Under the pieces are notes generated by a model that searched no databases, had not been told where the DNA came from, and was given only the letters and a program-made list of their open reading frames with translations. Shown here in pieces: positions 14,438 to 26,402 of a stretch of 64,000 bases of DNA (position 1 is its first letter; every line of letters begins with the position of its first letter). The DNA lies in NCBI GenBank assembly GCA_020747065.1, contig JAGMVK010000005.1, forward strand, positions 2,790,001 through 2,854,000, read 5' to 3'. The position numbers were made by a program, and so were the translations under genes. Source of the stretch: Cadophora sp. MPI-SDFR-AT-0126 (taxonomy: Eukaryota > Ascomycota > Leotiomycetes > Helotiales > Ploettnerulaceae).

Positions 14438-15720
14438 TTCCCCCCTCGTGCTTGAGATAAGCTTAGAAAACTGGGGAATTGAGGAATGTAAGTGTAGATA
14501 ATGATAATGGCAATGTGGATAAAACGTGACTTCGGCGTTCTCATTTCCAACATGGAATCTTGATTTTGATAATTTTCCCTGGCTACGATGTTCTGGTGTT
14601 TATAGCTACTCGATTATATACTTCTATCTATCAATCCACCTCGACAATGCGGTCGAGGTCGAGGTTGAAGTTGAAGTTGAAGTTGACCTCAACCTGCCTG
14701 TTCAAACCCCCGCTCGCTCGCTTAATGTTTGTTTACAGTACCCCCAAACACACACCCGGTGCTTGGCATGGACATCTATTCACGTCGACTTCTCCCGTCA
14801 GATTCATTTTTTCTCTCCAAGCGCATTACTTCCTCTAGATCTCTACACAATGACTACTCTTCTTCAGCGTCCAGGTGCATATCAGCTCTCTGCTGGGCGG
14901 GCACGTTGGTGATAAAAATTGCCATCTGTATGACTCTTCTACTTTGGCATTGTCCAACAAAATAGTTGAAACAGACGAGCGCAGACATTCAAAAATCAGG
15001 CCAGACATTCTCTTTAAAGATCGAGGGGTTGGATCGGATGTTCAAGGGTGGTCGAAATATCCATTGTGACTTGTAATGCGCGATCATATGGCCTCAACCA
15101 CGACTACTGTCAAACTTAAAGGGCCAGAAATGTTGAATTTTAGCTCCTTTCTCGGAAATGTATTTTTCTATCCATCACTATCCAGCATTACTCTCCCTCA
15201 TTCTCGCCACCTTCCTTCAATCTTCAATATCCCACGCACAAGCCCCCGCTTCCATGCACCATTCCAATCCCCCGTCCCCCTCTCACTTTCTCTCTAAATC
15301 CGAGTCGATGGGGTATCTGGCTATAATTATCTGTCCCTCTGCGTTAGCATTTTAAGCGAGGAATATTTCGTATTTCCTTTCTCTTTCGTCGTGTGCAGTG
15401 CAGTGCATCAAAGTGCATTGTAGTGTAGTGTAATAGCAAGTGCAGAAGCAAAGCAAGAACAGAGTTACGTATCTCAATTTTATTTGCAAATGCCAATGGA
15501 TTGCACTTATCATTGTTACAGCTTTTCCTCATCTCCATCTAAGCTGTCTTTGTAATACGCACCGAGATAGCTCGTCCATAACAGGATATCATCTATTGCA
15601 AAGCAAATATTTCTGCTCCCCCCCCTTATTTACTTTCTCGCTTCTCTGCTCACCTCAAACCCAAACTTCCACTTCCCCTTCCGAAAGCGAGCCTTCAAGG
15701 TCCAGCCTTCAGACGTCCCA
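14438..15720. other. Convergent intergenic region, no gene seen
   Basis: About 1.3 kb between two convergent genes. It contains an imperfect hexamer tract (GGTCGA/GGTTGA/AGTTGA type) at 14651-14686. The frames present are short and lack domains. Confidence 0.5.
14651..14686. repeat. Imperfect GGTCGA/AGTTGA hexamer tract
   Basis: Six consecutive diverged hexamers are visible directly in the intergenic DNA. Confidence 0.65.
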
Positions 15721-17141
15721 CTATGACTGCTTCTCCCCCTCGACATCATCCTCACCTTCGACTTGGACCCGTTTTCCCTCAACATTCTTCTCGACTTCTG
15801 CTACGAGACTCTCGAGGAAATCACGATCCCTAATTTTTCAGTCGGTTAGCTCGGTCCAACCATGCTTCCCAACTTCCCCTAGTTTTCGAATTCCCCAAGT
15901 ATAGAGAAGTAGACAATGCAGATCTGTAGGGTGCAAGGGGGCAACTCACTTCCCCACCAAAGTAACAGTATTATGCTTTTTCCCCCAGCGCGGATAACTC
16001 CCAACCTTGACACCCTTGCTCTCCACCCTACCCGCCAAATCCGTCAAGTACCCCGCTACAGCACTCTCACTCATCGGCGTACTAATCAGCACCCTATAAA
16101 TTCCCTTGTCAGGATCCTCCAGCCTATCCATCAAAAGCGGTTTCATCCCATCCAGTAACCGCTCAAACAGTCTAGGGACACCGGGCAGGACGTGTACGTT
16201 GCCGTTGATGCATGCGACGGGAACCCAGAGGTCGTCAACGGGGAAGAGGACTTGCTTTGAAAGAGGCCGGGACTTGTCGGTTGGGAGCTCGATCATGCGG
16301 AGTTTGGCGGTTAGGGCTGCGGAGGGGACGTCCCAGGAGAAGTTGGGCTGGGAGGGGTGTGGTTTAGAAAATTTCTTCATTTTGGCGTAGGCTTCGTCGT
16401 GGAGGATTAAGGGGAGGGAGAAGGCTTTGGCGATGGATTGGTATGTTATGTCGTCGTGTCTGAGGAGGGGGTGGTGAGCTTGTGGATGCTGTTGGTGGGA
16501 CATATGGAGAGGTGAACGTTGGAGGGGGACAGAAAAGAAGTCCTCTTACGTTGGGCCAATTCCTCCACTTGTAACGACGAAGTCGTAGTTTGTGCTCATC
16601 CGCCTGACTGCTTCTACGATCTCGTCTTCGTCGTCGGCAATGACTTCAATTCGTTTGAGAGCCTGCCTGCATCAGCCTTGCATACTCAAGTCATCTCCAA
16701 ACTTTATACCATTCCCAATTGGAAGCAGAACTTCGCCATGTATGCGCTATTCGTCTACCATCTATCAGCTCATTGTATGTCCATGCCCATTATTCGTTTG
16801 CGTACATCTACCGTCTGCCAGATAGTTAGTCCGATTTCTCGAATGTAAACATCTCTCCATTTCCCACCGCTCAACCTGCTCTCCACAATCTCCTTCTCTC
16901 CATCCATTCAACAGCAATAGTATAGAAGACATACCTTCCCACCCAACACCTCATCCCCAATGATTAGACAAGCTGCCGTATGTATCATCCTCGAATTCCT
17001 TTCATCGGCAGTCGCAGCCGCAGCTGATGATGATGTCATGATGCGACTTGTTTTGGACGATAGCGCTGCGGCAGACGTGTGTGCGTAGTTTGGGAGAGGC
17101 CGGGAGAAGTGTCGTGCTAGTTGTGAGAGTCGCGAAAACAT
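15721..17141 (-). CDS. MoCF/CinA-like molybdopterin-binding-domain protein
   Basis: Exons 17141-16935, 16754-16710, 16662-16550, 16459-15950 and 15829-15721 give 327 residues. The domain is the MoCF_biosynth (MoaB/CinA-type) fold: L-I-I-G-D-E-V-L opens it, T-S-G-G-I-G-P-T-H-D-D is the classic loop, assembled exactly across the exon 3/4 splice, and L-P-G-V-P is near residue 230. Fungal members are widespread and poorly studied; a role in nucleotide or cofactor hydrolysis or FAD/Moco handling is possible but not shown. The first ~35 residues are Arg/Ser/Ala-rich without acids and could be a mitochondrial presequence; a second Met follows them. Exon 2 is only 45 bases. The apparent stop at 15946-15948 lies inside a GTGAGT donor, and the true C-terminus comes from a separate 109-base exon ending in an acidic tail. 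Confidence 0.85.
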
Positions 17142-18403
17142 GGGCTGGAGGTAGGTTGTTTACTTCGTGTTGTGAGAGGAGCTTTGCGGTGGTGAGGCTG
17201 GAGGGGATGTGGAAGAATGGAGTGACACGATATCATGGTGGGGTAGATCCCTCCATCTCTGCCGCAGCATCTCGGTGGCCCTTGCAGATGCGGTGCGGTC
17301 CAGCAAGCAAGCAAGCGACGATGGGACGAGCATGGCCTGTCTGCTAAGAGAGAAGGGGATGCCAAATACTATTGGAAGAGACGGAATACGGAAGCACTTG
17401 CGTACGCGTCAATAGGTGAATGTCACTGCCCCTGAGATAGATGAATAATACAGATAGTCTAGAATATATAAACGAGTATCCTCTGGCGACATCTAATGTC
17501 TCTTCCTCCTTTTTGTTTACTTGCGGAATCCACCCTCGCCAGTCCAGTAAACCCTCAGTAAAGAGAACTGAGCTGAGCTGCCCTATGTAGGCCGTGCCTG
17601 TCCTGCCCTGGAGCGAGCTCCCCTGCAAAAGTCGTCCCAACAAGGCCCCATGGAAAGAAAAGGTTCAAGGCTTATTATGAACCTGGTCTTAACAACACGT
17701 CGTCCTCCTTCTCTCGTTTAGTTCTTCATCAGCATCTCATCATCATCACCACTCTTCACATTGCTCGCCTTCTCGGTCTTCGAAGTTTCCCACATCCGTC
17801 CCGAGTGGCACTCGCGTACCAACATGACTCTCCTCAATCGCGCATCTATCCAGTACGGACATGGACATGGACATGGGCATGCCAATGTTCACCAGCGTGC
17901 CGGACTTTCCGGCTGTGGCTTGAAAAAACCAAAAAAAGCGCCCGCTATCCGTGCTGCTGCTTATCAAAGCCTCACATCCTCCTTCTCGTCAGCGCGCTGA
18001 AAGAGGATCCTGCTTGCCTGCTTCTGGACTTTTCTCTCACCGGCAATTCAAGAAACAATTGAAGATTATGACTAATCTTTAAAGAAGTCTTCCTCTTTGC
18101 TTTCTATTTATTTTCGTCGGACTTTGCAAAGAAGGTTAGAAGGATCCTCTTCCCTCGGCCTGGACTTACTCTTTTTACCGCCTCGCCTTGTCTTGAGATG
18201 ACGTGGGACCTAGCATAAAGTCCTACCTATCCTTTCCTATCCTATTCACCACACAAACAACACAAGACAAGACCAGACATCCCTTTCTTCTCCGAGCCGA
18301 GAGGCGCGACTTTGAAAACAAAACCCCCTCCGTCCGCATTTCTCTTTTTCTTTTCCCTTTTCCCTTTTCCCTCTGGTCACTATCCTACAATTGACCAGCA
18401 ATC
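17142..18403. other. Divergent intergenic region (MoCF-like / Sec14-like)
   Basis: About 1.3 kb that should hold both promoters. It includes a GGACAT-type repeat (17856-17881) and a CT-rich leader from about 18290 to 18400. No coding region was recognised. Confidence 0.5.
17856..17881. repeat. GGACAT hexamer repeat
   Basis: Four consecutive near-identical hexamers are visible directly, upstream of the Sec14-like gene. Confidence 0.65.
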
Positions 18404-20231
18404 ATGTCGACAGCCGGTCCCGCCCATAGAGTCCAATCCGCCGTGGTGGAATACGGATATCCTCAAGGTCATCTAGGACATCTGTCCGACGAGGAAGAAG
18501 CCGCATTCAAGAACTTCAAGATCCTGTGTGAAGAGAAGGGATACTACAAACCTGGAGAAGGCGGTACACACGACGATGCTACACTATTGTATGTATTCTT
18601 TTATTTTGTGTTCCTAGCGCATCCGCGAAGGTATCTACGGGTAGACTAACATGGTATCTACTTACTTCAGACGATTCCTTCGAGCCCGTCGTTTCGCCGT
18701 CGCAGATGCATTCAAGCAGTTCCAAGATACAGAAGATTGGCGTAAGGCGAATCAGTTAGATATTCTCTACGAAACCATAGACCTAGAACAATACGAAGAA
18801 ACGCGCAGATTAGTACGTTGTCCAAACCGCCACCTCCGTCAACACCAAATCTAACTCAACAAAACAGTACCCCCAATGGACCGGCCGCCGCGACCGTCGC
18901 GGAATTCCCGTCTATGTCTACGAAGTCAAACACCTAAATGCCAAAACCATGTCCGCATACGAGAAAAATGCCAAAGAAACCCGCAGCAAAGCCGCAACTG
19001 ACGGCAAGACGCCCGCCAAACTCCTCCGCCTGTTCGCGCTGTACGAGAACCTGATTCGATTTGTGATGCCGCTGTGTACGGCACTGACGGATAGAGAACA
19101 CCCGCGCACGCCAATCACGCAGAGTAATAATATTGTGGATATTTCGGGCGTTGGGTTGAAGCAATTTTGGAATTTGAGGGGGCATATGCAGGATGCTAGC
19201 ACATTGGCTACGGCGCATTACCCGGAGACTCTGGATAGGATATTCGTGAGTTCCTCTCTATAATCCGATTTTCTGCCAATTGAGCAATCGGACAAGGATT
19301 AGAAAGAAGGTTTACAAGTGAAAGACACAACTAACCACTCCCCCAGATCATCGGCGCCCCAGCCTTCTTCCCCACAGTATGGGGTTGGATCAAAAAATGG
19401 TTCGACCCAATCACCACCTCCAAGATCTTCATCCTCTCCCACAGCGACATGCAAAAAACTCTCGAATCCTTTATCGATCCCGCCAATATCCCCAAGAAGT
19501 ACGGTGGCCAATTGGACTTCACATTTGGCGACCTCCCCGTCTTCGACCCCGCCATCGCCAAAATCATAGAATGGGAAGGCGAGAAGAAAGATTTCCCGCA
19601 TGGGCCGATGTATTGGCGGAATACGAAGGGTGAGAAGGTAGAGGGGAAGTTGGGGGAGGAGACGAAGGAGATGACTGCTTTGGCCGTGGGGAGTGTAAAC
19701 GGCAATCAGAGGGACGAGGAGATTTGTACGGTTACGAGAACCTTGGGCATTGATCAAGACGTCGATGGATTGACGAACGGTCATGTCACTGCTGGAACCA
19801 CGGCCGCGCTCCTGGAAAAGGCTCGGACAGCAAACGAAAACGAGGACCAGAATCAAATCCCAACCACAAATACCGAACCAATTACCAGACCAACCAACCT
19901 CCTCGTCCCCACAAAGTCACAACTCGAAGCCCCAACCCAACCCACAACCCCCGCCAACGAACTCCAAGAAGGAGAACTCGTTCCAGCTACTAGACCCGAG
20001 CCGAATCGATTTGTGACTGCTGATGAAGGGGTCAGTGATCTAGCGAGGGGATTGGGGGTTGCGGAGTTGAATGAGAAGAGTGGGAACGCGGTGATTGCGA
20101 ATGGGAGTTTGGTGGTACCGGGGGTGACGAATGGTAATGGTAATGGTAATGGTAATGGTAATGGGCCGCATAGTACGATTACGGCGAATAAGTTGGATCC
20201 GAATCTGAATGTGGCGGTGGAGGGGAAATAG
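18404..20231 (+). CDS. Sec14-like CRAL-TRIO domain phosphatidylinositol transfer protein
   Basis: Exons 18404-18588, 18671-18812, 18868-19245 and 19347-20231 give 529 residues. It should bind and exchange phospholipids between membranes, as Sec14 does. The CRAL-TRIO N-terminal helices include L-R-F-L-R-A-R-R-F, assembled across the first splice. The lipid-binding core contains D-I-S-G-V-G-L, A-H-Y-P-E-T-L-D-R-I-F-I-I-G-A-P, F-P-T-V-W-G-W-I-K and P-K-K-Y-G-G-Q-L, all typical of the family. After about residue 330 a long low-complexity tail follows, with many Thr, Pro, Asn and Glu and a Gly-Asn repeat coded by a hexanucleotide microsatellite. The tail makes the protein longer than yeast Sec14 (304 residues). 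There is no signal peptide; it is presumably cytosolic and peripheral to Golgi or endosomal membranes. Confidence 0.9.
20130..20163 (+). repeat. In-frame AATGGT microsatellite coding for a Gly-Asn repeat
   Basis: Five to six AATGGT units read in frame in the tail of the Sec14-like protein. Length changes of whole units would leave the frame intact. Confidence 0.85.
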
Positions 20232-20848
20232 CGGGAAGGGGAGTGGACAGGTTGAAGGACTTCGCTTCACTTAAGCGCCATTGACAATTTTTGGTGAGCG
20301 ACGTTGTTTGTGAGGTAATGTGGATTTTGGGTATGAATGATACACTGGGCAAGCAAGGTCTCAGTTGAGCTTTGTCTATGTCTGTAATGTTTGTATACCT
20401 TGCTACGGATCAGACCAGACTTGACCAGCTTGATATAGATACAGGAAGAGTCTGGTTGGACTGGACTGTTGCGATATTGTAGTGGGAATTGGAGTGGGAT
20501 GGGATGGGATGGGATAGCAACTCGATACCTGATTGCCCAACCAACTACCTACATTTTAAAGAAGAATAAGCAAAAGCACAAGCAGAAGCAGAAATACTAC
20601 AACCAGATTCAAGCAAGGACAGCCCAAATACATATGAAGGGGGACTTTTGGACTTCTTCCCTCGAGAGGAGTTAAGAAAAGAGAAAGAGGTAGGAGGTCA
20701 CAGAGTAAGGTCTGGTCTGTCTAGTCTCGTATCTTCTTCTCTTGGCAAGTTAATCCAGCAAACATATTGGGGCCTTGCAGAATATTTGACATTGTCTTAT
20801 GACATAGAATATATCTCTTTGCTGTAGAATGTGGGAATGCTGATTGGA
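20232..20848. other. Convergent intergenic region, no gene seen
   Basis: Between two convergent genes. It includes a GGGAT pentamer tract near 20495-20515. No frame of interest. Confidence 0.5.
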
Positions 20849-23800
20849 TCATTCGGCCCGCGAAGGACAGAGCAGAGTGATGACGTCTTCGTGCCTTCCC
20901 TTGAAAGCCAACGATAGCGGCGTCCGACCGTCTTTATCCTTAGAATTGGCATCAACCTTGCCAGACTCGAGCAGCAGCAGCTTAACTACGGCTTTATGCC
21001 CCTCCTCAGCAGCCCACGAAAGCGGCGTTCGACCGTCTTCATCCTTAGAATTGGCATCAACCTTGCCAGTCTCAAGCAGCAGCTTGGCCACGGCTTCATA
21101 CCCGCTCCAAGCAGCGTGTAATAAAGGCGTTCGACCGTGTTTATCCTTAGAATCGACGTCGACTTTGCCAGTCTCAAGTAGCAGCTTAACTACCGCTCCG
21201 TGCCCGTGGAGAGCAGCCCACCAAAGCGGCGTTCGACTGTGTTTATCCTTAGAGTCGGCGTTAACTTTGCTAGTCTCAAGTAGTAGCTTAACCACCGCTT
21301 CGTTCCCGTACTCAGCAGCCCAGGATAGCGGCGTTCGACTGTCTATATCCCTACTATCTGGATCATATTGTTTTGACTCGAGTAAAAGAGTAAGTAATCT
21401 GACGTCACCATACTCCGCAACATAAGAGAGAACACCTCTTTGTCCCGTGTAGGTGAAATAGCGTCCAAATCTAGCCCGCTTATTTCTACGTTGGAAATTC
21501 TCTCGATACAAGGTATGAAGTGGAGAGCTTGGGGGGTGGCCTTCTGCTTGGATTTGTAAAAGTACTTGGACAGCTTCATTGCTCCCAGAACTTAGTGCTG
21601 CAAAAATTGGCGTCCCACAACGCTCATCTTCTACCTCGAAGCAAAGTAGGTTAGATGGATGACATGTGATGAGGTTCGGCAGGTTGCGTTCCGCTAATAT
21701 ATATAAAAAACTTGCCCCGGGAGTGTGTCGGCGATGTTCCTCGTTTTGGAAGTGGTTATCCAGATTGATCCAATTGGATACTTGAAAGCTTCGAACGAAA
21801 TCGGTCTGGTTGACACAGCCTCCTGCTGCCATATCGGCGTGGTATAGAACTTGCTGTACAGCGTAACGTAGGAAAGGAAACGTTTTAGCTGCTGACTCCT
21901 GAAAGTCTGCAGCTTCTGCCGATGATACCTTCGGAAATGGACTATCAAGGCTCAGATGGGGAGCGAAGTCGATGTTCATGTAGTTGAGACAGCATTGCTT
22001 TAGTCGCTCTTGGCTTTGTCCTTGAAAGTGATTTCCGCGGTCGGACCAAACAGCTCTTAACCCGTCTTCTTTTAATAGAAAATCCTTGACGGACTCGTGA
22101 ATGAATTGAACAGTAGGAACGTATGACTTCGTAATTTCGGCGAGTCCTTTCGAGGAGCTTAGAATATATCTTCTTATGATTTCTGGCGTAATTTCATCGG
22201 AATCCCAACTTGACAGATCCTGAGGTTGTATACCGGACAAAATAGCAAAGTACAATTCCTTTGGCTCTAACGGGTGCTTTGCGAACAGTAGCCATTGAAT
22301 ACAGAGCAGTAGCTCGTCTTTGTTGTAGCAGTCTCTTGTCAGAATATCGCGGAAGAGCTCGTGAAGATCGCCAGGGATGTCTCGGAGTCTTTGCTGGAGG
22401 GCGTGTATACGGCCATTATCGTGCTCCTTGTTCAATATATCCACAACAAGGACAATCCACATAAACACACCCGCTGCTTTTCCTTGAAGTTCAACTCTGA
22501 TCTGCCTAGCGAGCTCGCTATGCCCAATTTTCAAGTTACTGTTGACATAGCTAGCAATATCCTGAATGTGTCCCTCTTGTCCTTCTAGAACCAGACTAAG
22601 TCCTTTCTCGATTGTGATATGTGGATAGTGCCTGCTTGAAAAGCACACTCGAAATTGAATCGTAGCCGAGGCGGCGAGTTCTGCCAGATGCTCGAGAAAA
22701 GACACCATGTCTCGAATTTGATACTCGTCACACTCATCCAACGCGTCAATAAAACATATGACGGAGGACCGACCTAGCGACTGTACAGCCTGCTCGAAGA
22801 GTTCTTTCAGTAATTCAACGCTCCATTGTTGATAACCTCTAATATTCCAAGTTACAAATCCGAGAGTGTCAAAGATGCATTGGAGTTTTGGTAGTCGTTC
22901 GAGGAGTTGCACTAAGAGCGATCGATACATCCCGATTGTGGACTTCTCCAAGTCCGTTCCGCGCGCGTTGAAGAAAAAAGAGATGGCGATTGTATCATTC
23001 ATGATCTTCCGGGAATCGCTAAGAGCGAATTTCATCATCGTTGACTTTCCAGTTCCAGGTTTTCCTTTGATCCACAAGAAGCCGTGGTGTTCATGTACTT
23101 TTGCGACATCAAGCCAGGCGAGGTATTCGGACTTGTGTCGAATCCATTCGCAGGTCTTAGCATGTGCCCTTTTGATCGTCATCTGGCGAGCGTCAATTTG
23201 GTCAAATTTCATCGAGTCCACTAGCTTTTGTCTCTGTGCTTTATCGAGGGAGGGAGCGTCACCCCTGCTCGACCGTGTAGGAACCATCTCCGCCAATCTC
23301 TGCAGTACGGCGGCAACTTTCTTGTATTCGACATCATCGGGTCCAGTGAAGCGACACATCTCCATGTGATCCCTTCCAATGTGCTGGGTAGTCTCGATAA
23401 TCGGAAAGTTCAGATACGATGATGTATCTTCAACAACCTATAGAATATCTTATGAGCAGCAGCAGAAAACATACGAGGGCAAACGTACTTTGCGGCCATT
23501 AAGACCCTTGACGCCTAGTTCCTCCTGGAATGAGTGTATTATCCATTCCTGTCGGTGGGCCATAGGACTAAATTCGTCCCTCAGTTCTCTTAGGCGCTCT
23601 GCCGATGGCAGGAGAGTATTAACAACCTGTTCGTTGACACGAACCCCGACAGCTTTGATAATCGCTTCGAGAACGTGTTGAAGAAAGCCACGAGGATCAG
23701 CGCCGCCATGCGGTGTACCAAAGAAGACGATACCGCTTGTCGAGTCGAAAACGCTGCGGAGATGTTTTTGGCCCACCTGGCAGCCGCTTGACCGTCGCAG

Positions 23801-24347
23801 CATTTCCTTAACAATGATACCTCCCAAGCTATGTGCGACGTATATTACTGGCCTTGAAGGCTCTTCCCACCGTTGAGCCTCCAAAGCAACCAGAAAATCC
23901 CACGCAATATCGTAAACAGTATTCTTGCTCACCGATTGCCCAAGGAAGAATCTCAAATGTGTGTCGTAACCGTATGTCAGGACACGTGCATTCTGGACAG
24001 TAGCCGGAACCAGATCCCGCGGCCAGTAGACAGCAGAATTCGAGTTGCTTCCTTGACGTGGCTTCGAAAACAAACTATGTCTTGCTTTTTTGGCAGGAGG
24101 TTCGGCGATCTCGTTGTTGTAGCTGCCTTCGTTTCGCTGCTTCATATCTCCTCTCTTGTGAGTCCATGTCTTTTCTGGATGACCGGTGAAGCCATGAATG
24201 AATACGATGCTTGCTGGTCAGCAGATTGTATTTCGACATAGAATTGACTGAAACTCACTCAAGAGATGGATTGTCGGGCTCGAACAGCACCGTCATGCCG
24301 TTTGAAGGAATCACTCCATGCCGGGGCAGATCAGCCGGTCTATCCAT
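20849..24347 (-). CDS. Fungal NLR-like protein: alpha/beta-hydrolase (SesB-like) - NACHT - ankyrin repeats
   Basis: Exons 24347-24259, 24209-23489 and 23437-20849 give 1132 residues. Residues ~30-250 are an alpha/beta-hydrolase of the kind called SesB-like in fungal NLRs: V-F-I-H-G-F-T-G-H near the start, nucleophile elbow A-H-S-L-G-G with Ser157, and F-F-G-T-P-H-G-G. A NACHT NTPase follows, with Walker A G-K-P-G-T-G-K-S-T at about 395-403 and Walker B C-F-I-D-A-L-D-E-C-D-E at about 497-507. The C-terminal ~190 residues are six ankyrin repeats, several almost identical at DNA level. Such proteins act in non-self recognition and regulated cell death (heterokaryon incompatibility, response to other organisms), with the repeats sensing, NACHT oligomerising and the N-terminus executing. 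The exon 1/2 join completes the hydrolase start, which supports this ATG. All key motifs are intact, so the gene looks functional. Confidence 0.9.
20920..21435 (-). repeat. Tandem 102-base ankyrin-coding repeats with high internal identity
   Basis: The same block (coding for the D-G-R-T-P-L core) recurs with starts near 20921, 21026, 21128, 21230 and 21332, that is spacings of 105, 102, 102 and 102 bases. Copies are close to identical over long stretches. One unit has an extra Leu codon, giving the 105-base spacing. Confidence 0.9.
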
Positions 24348-25290
24348 GAAGCCGATAAGGATGAAGTAACAGAGGAGTTCTGTAGCTAGCTTGCTCTGGC
24401 TAGGCAGTGGTGTTCAAGAAAAGGCTGTATGTCTTGCAGTGTTGATCAGCCTCGCACTGAGGCTGTGATGTGTGATTGAACTGACCGACAATGGTCTCGT
24501 ATCTTTGGAGTTCAATGGCCTTGACTTATACGGGAGGTAAACAAGCGTTGAGTGATTATCGAGGATCAGGAGTCTGAAGAACATTGTGGATGTCGTTGTG
24601 AAGATTGATGATGCAGAAATCCTACAGCCTCGCGGCGCTTGCCAACGAATAACGAGGCTGAATGGAAGGCACAACCGCGCTGACCACTAAAAATAGGACT
24701 ACAGCTATCAACGAACTGAGTTTAACAAATGAGAAAGCATAGCAGAGAAGCAATTGTAAAATAAACTTAGGAAAGTGTTGAGTCTTATGTGCGACTCGCT
24801 CACGACAGTTGAGCGACTCATAGTGTTGTATACTTGCCAAGAATTTCAACTTAAGGAAACTCCATCCCTTAATATGCCGACTGAGAAACAATAAGGAGGT
24901 ATAGTGCAATTAAAATCATCTTTCTTCCTTTACTTTCCGTTCGCTCATTCTCTTTTCCTCTTCATATGTGCGCTTGCGCTCTAAGCACATCTTTAGCTGT
25001 GTCAGATGTGGATGGATAAGCGCTTCCTTCCATCAAAATGCCATCTCAGCAGCGCGCAACGTACTCCGCACAATCTTCAGCCCAGCACTCGATTCTGAGC
25101 ACATCTCCCCTCCACAAAGATACAAGACCATCAAGAAAAAAGCCCCAATCCAGCCAGATTATATCATCCCCATTCGTCGATGCCTCCTCTGCATCGCCTT
25201 ATTCCACACCTCCCCTCAACCCCCTAAACATCCACAACCCCGCCAACCCTAAATGTATACCAGCAAGAAGAAAACACAACCACACTCCCA
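24348..25290. other. Intergenic region between NLR and Ras genes
   Basis: This should hold the NLR promoter and the Ras 3' flank. No coding region was recognised. Confidence 0.5.
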
Positions 25291-26402
25291 TTACATAAGT
25301 ACACATCCCCCGCAGCAGCCCCTCTGCTTTTCGCCTTCACCAACCTCCAGCTTGCCCGAAGGACCGCCACTTCCGGAACCGCTGCCGCCGCCCGCCGTGT
25401 ATCCTGCCATCTCCTTGTTGTAGCGTCTAATCTCGCGAACGATGTCGTAAAAGGCGTTGTCGACGTTGATGCGCGATTTGGCGGACGTCTCGATGAATTT
25501 GCAGCCGAAGGAGCGGGCTAGTGCTTCACCTTCTGTGGAGGGGTAAGACGTGGTTAGCTTGCTTTTCTTGGCTTGATTGTGGCGGGAGATAATCGAGTTC
25601 CAGATGTATATGGGGATGAAGCATGGGAAAGAAAATCGCATCTACATGTCGAGATCCGTTGTTTCCATCGCAAGATTGGAGATCGAGCGTAGGAATGGTT
25701 TGGTGTACTGGCAGCGCTTTATGAACAGAAGAGAAAACACGTACCTTGCTTAGAAACCTGTCTCTCGCCCTCCAAATCACACTTATTACCCACCACAATG
25801 ATCGGGAAATAATCCTTATCCTTGACCCTGAGAATCTGCTGTTGGAAAACCAGAATTTCATCGAACGATTGCCGGGATGTGATGCTGTATACCAGGAGGA
25901 AACCTTCGCCCGTTCTCATATATTGCTCTCGCATGGCGGAGTATTCTTCTTGGCCGGCCGTGTCGAGTACGTCTAGGAGTGCTACTTCTTCGTCGATAAC
26001 GCATTGCTTACGGTAGGAATCTGGTTGGGGTCGGTGTTAGCTTGATATTTGTGGTCGGCGTGATGCTGTGATTGGCGATAGATAGGAACAGAGCGAGAGA
26101 GGGTATACCTTCGATTGTTGGATCGTATTCATCGACGAAATGGCTCTGTATCAACTGGATAGTCAAGCAAGACTTTCCAACACCACCTCCACCCACAACA
26201 ACGAGCTTATACTCTCTTAAGAACTATATCACCAGAGCCGAGTCAGCAATTGTCCCTTTCCATCAAGCACTCGTGGCAAATCGATAGTAGATGGAAGATA
26301 GTAGATCATATCATCAATCCCACCAGCCCGCCGATGCAATACAAGCATGTGGTTGAGCTAGCTGTAATGCGAATGCTTTGCTTTGCTTACCTTTGAAGCC
26401 AT
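25291..26402 (-). CDS. Ras-family small GTPase (Ras1-type)
   Basis: Exons 26402-26391, 26223-26109, 26020-25745 and 25532-25291 give 214 residues. It is a signalling GTPase controlling growth, polarity and cAMP or MAPK outputs in fungi. The P-loop is G-G-G-G-V-G-K-S (Gly-rich as in yeast Ras2), the effector loop is V-D-E-Y-D-P-T-I-E, switch II is [12 protein letters not shown], then N-K-C-D for guanine recognition and E-T-S-A-K. The hypervariable tail is Gly/Ser-rich and ends C-C-G-G-C-V-L-M. The last Cys starts a CaaX box that should be farnesylated (final Met), and the preceding Cys pair could be palmitoylated. Exon 1 codes only M-A-S-K and is separated by a 167-base intron. No activating substitution is seen at the positions equivalent to Gly12, Gly13 or Gln61 relative to yeast Ras. 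Confidence 0.96.

Noticed and set aside
20844..21425. 193-codon plus-strand Ser/Leu-rich repeat frame
   Set aside because: Antisense of the ankyrin repeats of the NLR gene.
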